From an uncultured Acidobacteriaceae bacterium (lineage in GTDB: Bacteria; Acidobacteriota; Terriglobia; Terriglobales; Acidobacteriaceae), in the NCBI GenBank assembly GCA_903849645.1, contig CAINJJ010000007.1, forward strand, positions 1-63,784: a stretch of 63,784 nucleotides of DNA, given 5' to 3'. Position 1 is the first letter of the stretch. Each line of letters starts with the position of its first letter. Positions 60,575 through 63,784 of this stretch are shown here, piece by piece. A model generated the notes under the pieces. The model saw only the letters and a list, made by a program, of their open reading frames with translations. It was not told the origin of the DNA and made no database searches. The translations under genes were made by a program, and so were the position numbers.

Positions 60575-61420
60575 ATGCGCCGATCCTATCTGCCGTCTGC
60601 AACGCTCTTTCTGATTGCAGGGCTTGCCGTCGCCGCCTCTGGCTGCGGCGGCAAGTCCGCCGAAGCTCCGCCGCCGGGCTCCGGGAACTCCGCGGTCGCG
60701 CCAGTGACTGCGCCCAAGGCCACGCCCACCCCCTCCAGACCCATTGAAGAACGGCCGAATGAGAGCCGGCGCCCCCTGCGAGCCGTGCCTCCCTCCGAAT
60801 ACGCGCAGGGCGCCGAGGTTGAAACATGGAAGAAGGGCCTCAAGCAGGGGGCCATCGAATACCGGGTCCCGGCTGCCATGCAGGCGCAGCAGCCTTCGGC
60901 CGTCACGGTGAAGATTCACGGCTATCAGGACGCCTCTGGCTGGCAGCCCATGCCGGGCGCCACGGGCAACGGCAACCTCAAGGTCTCCTCGCGCATGAAG
61001 GTGGAGCTGATTGCTCCGCTCAACCCGGCCGAGTTCACCATCACTCCCCAGAACAGCGAGGCCGTCCAGTTTGTTCCGAACGACGGCGCCGCCACCTGGA
61101 TGTGGAACGTCACACCGGCCTACAAGGCAACCGATCAGAAGCTCGAAATCCGTGTCTCCCTCGTTTATCAAGTCCCAGGTTCCACCCTGGAGGAGCCTCT
61201 CGACGACCAGTACTACCCGGTGACCGTGGACGTGCAAAAGCTCTCCGTGGCCATCGAGCACGACTTCCAGAAGGACCCGGTGGGCTGGCTGAAATACATG
61301 CTGCCCGGCGGCAGCGGATGGGGCGCGCTGGCGGCGCTGGTGACCTCGCTGGGAGGCCTTGCGTGGTGGAAACGGAAGAAGAAGCCGGCCGCCCGCGCAT
61401 CCGGCAAGAAGGATGCCTGA
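60575..61420 (+). CDS. Lipoprotein with a C-terminal membrane anchor, unknown function
   Basis: 281 residues. The lipobox VAASGC places Cys24 as the likely lipidation site. A Pro/Ala-rich region (about 28-75) precedes a beta-rich domain (about 80-235), and a second hydrophobic segment (LAALVTSLGGLAWW) near the end is followed by KRKKK, which would anchor the C-terminus inside. Having both a lipid and a membrane helix is unusual. GGGAGGA lies 4-5 nt before the start. It precedes the second sigma operon by about 95 nt and may belong to it. Confidence 0.75.
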   Translation: MRRSYLPSATLFLIAGLAVAASGCGGKSAEAPPPGSGNSAVAPVTAPKATPTPSRPIEERPNESRRPLRAVPPSEYAQGAEVETWKKGLKQGAIEYRVPAAMQAQQPSAVTVKIHGYQDASGWQPMPGATGNGNLKVSSRMKVELIAPLNPAEFTITPQNSEAVQFVPNDGAATWMWNVTPAYKATDQKLEIRVSLVYQVPGSTLEEPLDDQYYPVTVDVQKLSVAIEHDFQKDPVGWLKYMLPGGSGWGALAALVTSLGGLAWWKRKKKPAARASGKKDA

Positions 61421-61516
61421 CGGGCTCGTTTCCCGGCCCTGTTAACCAAACCACCCCCTCATGCGTTGTAGGAGCAGAAGAGGCTCGCAAGCGCTCTTCC
61501 CATGAGGGACTCCGCA

Positions 61517-62485
61517 ATGCATCGACATACACGACTTCTGCCCTGGGTACTTTGTTCCGCCGCCGCCCCGGCGCTTCTCTTTGCCGCCGTCGCCCCCGCG
61601 CAAACCCATTCAGCCGCCCCGGCGGCGCGGCCCGCGCCCGCCCAGACTGCCGCGGCCCCCGCCCCCGCCCCCACCGACAAGGACATGGCCGCCACCCAGA
61701 GCCAGCTCATCAAACTCCTTCGCCTCAGCCCCAGGCTCACCACAGTCTTGTCGCGCGACCCCTCTCTCCTCTCCAATCAGGAATACGTCACCCGTAACAA
61801 TCCCCAGTTGGCCGAGTTCCTGGCCGCCCATCCGGAGGTCGCCCTGAATCCCGAGGGCTACCTCTTCACCCACATGCATCAGGGAGATGGCGAGCCCGAC
61901 GAGGCGCTCGAACGGGAAGTCTTCGCCGACATCTACCGCTCAACCGAGCGTCAATCTCCCTTTGCCGAGTTCTTCCGCGACCTCTCTCCCCTGGTGGCGT
62001 TTGGCTTCTTCCTGGTGGCTCTGACCTGGATGATCCGCGTCTTCCTGGAGAACCGCCGCTGGGGCCGCATCTTCAAGCTGCAGAGCGAGGTGCATGGCAA
62101 GCTGATTGACAAGTTCAGCTCCAACCAGGAACTGGCACTCTACATGGACACCGAGGCGGGCAAGCGCTTCCTCGAGGCGGCGCCGATCCCTGTGGGCTTC
62201 AAGGCGGAGCAGCCCATGCCCAACGCGGTGGCCCGGGTGCTCAACCCGCTGCGGGATGGCATGATTCTCATCCTGCTGGGCATCGGCATGCTGCTGCTGC
62301 GCAACGTGCACCCGGATCTGCATCTGCCCATGCTGGTTCTGGGCACGCTCGTGCTGATGCCCGGCCTCGGGTTTATTCTTTCCGCAGGGGTAACCTGGGT
62401 GCTGGCCGGCCGTCTGGGCCTGATGCCCCAGCATCCTCCGGCGTCCAACTCCGACCACTCGCCCTACGGCCAGGACCTGCAGTGA
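61517..62485 (+). CDS. Membrane protein upstream of the second ECF sigma factor
   Basis: About 322 residues: signal-like N-terminus, an Ala/Pro-rich stretch (about 28-55), a helical region with YVTRNNPQLAEFLAAHPEVA, then one membrane helix (LVAFGFFLVALTWMIRVFL), a cytoplasmic segment, and two or three further helices near the end. No known family. Met6 of the longer frame (61517) is chosen; ATG at 61502 is possible. Proteins of this shape recur next to acidobacterial ECF genes, so it may take part in signalling; this is inferred from position 18 nt upstream of the sigma gene. Confidence 0.7.
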   Translation: MHRHTRLLPWVLCSAAAPALLFAAVAPAQTHSAAPAARPAPAQTAAAPAPAPTDKDMAATQSQLIKLLRLSPRLTTVLSRDPSLLSNQEYVTRNNPQLAEFLAAHPEVALNPEGYLFTHMHQGDGEPDEALEREVFADIYRSTERQSPFAEFFRDLSPLVAFGFFLVALTWMIRVFLENRRWGRIFKLQSEVHGKLIDKFSSNQELALYMDTEAGKRFLEAAPIPVGFKAEQPMPNAVARVLNPLRDGMILILLGIGMLLLRNVHPDLHLPMLVLGTLVLMPGLGFILSAGVTWVLAGRLGLMPQHPPASNSDHSPYGQDLQ

Positions 62486-62503
62486 GCCGTGAGGGCGCCC
62501 CGA

Positions 62504-63094
62504 ATGGTGAGGAAGCACAGGCCCATGCCCTGGGAATCCGCAATCCCGAACCTGCTGGCAGGCGACCTGGAACAGGCCGCCTGCCAGCCCATGGATAACG
62601 ACGCCTTCGCTGGCTTCTATGAGCGCTCGGCGCGTTCGCTGTGGGCATACCTGGCGCGGGTGGGGGGCGACCCAGCCCTGGCCGACGACCTGATGCAGGA
62701 GAGTTATGTGCGCTTCCTCTGCGCGGACCATCCCGAAGATGGCGAGGTGGCCGCCCGGCGCTACCTCTTCCGCATCGCCACCAACCTGCTCCGCGACCAC
62801 TGGCGGCGTCCCCGCGCTTCCTCCATTGAGGAGCTGCCCGAGGAGTTCTTTGCCGCCCCTTCCGGCTCGGGCCAGTCGGACTCGCAGGCCATGCTCGGCC
62901 CCGCCCTGGCGCAGATGCGCCCCCGTGACCGCCAGCTCCTCTGGCTGGCCTACGCCGAGGGTTACACCCACCGCGAGATGGCGGTGATTACCGGGCTGGC
63001 CTCGGCCAGCATCCGGCTCCTGCTGTTCCGGGCGCGGCGCAAGATGACCGGGCTGCTGCGCGAGCAGGCCGCGGCCCCACGGAGGCAGGCATGA
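62504..63094 (+). CDS. RNA polymerase sigma factor, ECF type (second)
   Basis: 196 residues. Sigma-2 covers about 35-105 (FYERSARSLWAYLARVGGDPALADDLMQESYVRF, then FRIATNLLRDHWRR) and sigma-4 about 125-185 (MRPRDRQLLWLAYAEGYTHREMAVITG). ATG at 62504 is chosen because GAGGG lies 8 nt upstream; a GTG at 62489 would add five residues. It overlaps the anti-sigma gene by 4 nt (ATGA). It is clearly different in sequence from the sigma at 16673 and should have its own targets. Confidence 0.92.
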   Translation: MVRKHRPMPWESAIPNLLAGDLEQAACQPMDNDAFAGFYERSARSLWAYLARVGGDPALADDLMQESYVRFLCADHPEDGEVAARRYLFRIATNLLRDHWRRPRASSIEELPEEFFAAPSGSGQSDSQAMLGPALAQMRPRDRQLLWLAYAEGYTHREMAVITGLASASIRLLLFRARRKMTGLLREQAAAPRRQA

Positions 63095-63603
63095 ATCTGG
63101 GTTCCTGCGTTCATGAAAGGGAAGTCTCCGGGCTGCTGAAGCGCGGGCACTGGCCGCAAGCCTGCTCGCACGAACTGCGCTCGCACGTCGAGCTCTGCCG
63201 CTCCTGCACCGGGCTGGTGCAGCTTTCCCTGGCCTTCCAGCAGTCCCGCGCCCAGGCAGCCGCACAGGCGCGGCTCCAGTCTCCCAGCCAGCTCTGGTGG
63301 CGCGCTCAACTGCGCCGCCGCAACGCAGACCTGCAGCGCATTGCGCGGCCCATCTTCGGCGCACAGGTGTTTGCCCTCGCGGTTACGCTGGTCGCCGCCG
63401 CGGCATTTCTCGCCACGCAGGCCAGCCGCGGCCTCGGCTGGATGTCCTGGCTCCAGGAGATTCCCCGCTCCTTCCACCTGGACTCTCTTTGGTCCGGCGA
63501 CCCGGCGGCGTTCGGTCAGGGCATCTGGATTCTGCTCCCTGCCCTCGCCACACTGGCCCTCCTCGGCGGCGTGGTGGTCTACCTGGCCTCGGAGAAGCGC
63601 TAG
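63091..63603 (+). CDS. Anti-sigma factor with zinc-type HxxxCxxC motif
   Basis: 170 residues. The N-terminal motif His32-x3-Cys36-x2-Cys39 (HVELCRSC) is that of zinc anti-sigma domains, which clamp the sigma factor in the cytoplasm. Two membrane helices follow (about 90-110 and 145-165) with a loop between. The 4-nt overlap with the sigma gene supports a cognate pair. The signal that releases the sigma cannot be told. Confidence 0.87.
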   Translation: MNLGSCVHEREVSGLLKRGHWPQACSHELRSHVELCRSCTGLVQLSLAFQQSRAQAAAQARLQSPSQLWWRAQLRRRNADLQRIARPIFGAQVFALAVTLVAAAAFLATQASRGLGWMSWLQEIPRSFHLDSLWSGDPAAFGQGIWILLPALATLALLGGVVVYLASEKR

Positions 63604-63664
63604 AGGCTCTAAAACCTGAACGATGTCCGGATGGGGTGGAGACCCCTAGCAGCCTGTCGGGGAT

Positions 63665-63699
63665 AGAAAGAGCCGTCCTCGCATGGGGCGGCTCTTTCT
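63665..63699 (+). terminator. Hairpin after the anti-sigma gene
   Basis: An 11-bp stem AGAAAGAGCCG (63665-63675) with CGGCTCTTTCT (63689-63699), 13-nt loop, followed by GAGTCTCTTTT. It may end the sigma operon, or block outside transcription into the transposase. Confidence 0.6.
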
Positions 63700-63721
63700 G
63701 AGTCTCTTTTAAGATGTATTT

Positions 63722-63784
63722 ATGGGTAAGAGCTTCCGCGCCGACGATCTGAACCAGTCGCTTCTTTTTCCACCCTCATTGCAC
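63722..63784 (+). CDS. IS1182-like transposase, first 21 codons
   Basis: The frame reads MGKSFRADDLNQSLLFPPSL and one more residue before the window ends. The LFPPSL stretch near the N-terminus is typical of IS1182-family transposases, where a DWLPEDHLARF-type segment normally follows. Catalytic residues lie outside the window, so activity cannot be judged. Confidence 0.65.
   Translation, partial: MGKSFRADDLNQSLLFPPSLH

Larger units (their letters stand above)
63650..63784 (+). mobile_element. Left end of an IS1182-like insertion sequence (truncated by window edge)
   Basis: The transposase start at 63722 implies an insertion sequence here. CTAG (63646-63649) immediately precedes CAGCCTGTCGGGG, which may be the terminal repeat; the other end is outside, so the boundary is a guess. 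A hairpin at 63665-63699 lies between. Confidence 0.5.

Noticed and set aside
1..63784. Search for tRNA, rRNA and riboswitch structures, including a cobalamin riboswitch before cobO
   Set aside because: No cloverleaf, rRNA segment or B12-box-like sequence was recognised by eye; a covariance-model search would be needed to exclude weak cases.

Overview
The window looks like chromosomal DNA of a high-GC member of the Acidobacteriota, most likely class Terriglobia. The main reasons are four very large Oar-like TonB-dependent receptors (carboxypeptidase-regulatory N-terminal domain, plug, barrel ending in an aromatic residue), an OmpR-type winged helix fused to membrane segments, Ig-like surface proteins, and dispersed palindromic repeats of a kind common in that phylum. 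This is inferred from gene content; no 16S gene is present. I see no tRNA, rRNA, CRISPR or prophage. Only the two ends are cut: a glycoside hydrolase at the left (its C-terminus lies outside) and the first 21 codons of an IS1182-like transposase at the right.

Layout. 1-6176 (minus): an Oar-like receptor followed by a secreted debranching-type glycosidase, with a strong terminator between them. 6575-8541 (minus): accD, cobO and rlmH. 8980-12522 (plus): a second receptor. 12599-14045 (minus): nadD and rsfS, the latter with a histone-H1-like tail. 14091-15800 (plus): a VKOR protein and an alpha/beta hydrolase. 15921-16406 (minus): a small unknown. 16673-18641 (plus): an ECF sigma, membrane anti-sigma and two DUF4252-like proteins. 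18734-19681 (plus): gluQ. 19974-22334 (minus): pirin and mnmE. 22815-27730 (plus): a third receptor and a serine hydrolase. 27758-29960: M20 peptidase and a divergent membrane methyltransferase. 30029-31373 (minus): HU and a DUF2461 protein. 31599-32759 (plus): a membrane SpoIIE-type phosphatase. 32886-34698 (minus): ruvA and kbl. 34977-35951 (plus): an Ig-like protein. 36457-37908 (minus): a phosphohexomutase. 38317-45708 (plus): a tight operon nadC-birA-coaX-unknown-rlmD-comEC, followed by a Tat-exported amidohydrolase and a cytochrome c. 47632-51543 (minus): the fourth receptor. 51841-52926 (plus): obg. 52950-54919 (minus): an unknown exported protein, a CDP-alcohol phosphatidyltransferase and GtrA. 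55088-55969 (plus): the winged-helix membrane regulator. 56105-58801 (minus): unknown secreted protein, pgl and glk. 59130-63603 (plus): alpha-L-fucosidase, lipoprotein, membrane protein, a second ECF sigma and a zinc-type anti-sigma. The transposase start follows.

Themes. Housekeeping genes (NAD, CoA, biotin, B12, fatty acids, ribosome assembly, tRNA modification, glucose catabolism) are interleaved with glycan-scavenging and envelope genes. The most unusual signals are not classical genes: (i) a palindromic element that fills all three convergent intergenic gaps longer than about 250 bp, with base changes that preserve the hairpins; (ii) 7-nt tandem repeats that abut the start codons of cobO and obg, and a 7-8-nt GGGAC array in the kbl leader; (iii) six A/T tracts phased at about 10 bp upstream of HU; (iv) an RsfS with a long Lys/Ala/Pro tail; and (v) the sigma/DUF4252 operon with a short collagen-like tail. 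No clearly new defence or biosynthetic system is visible.
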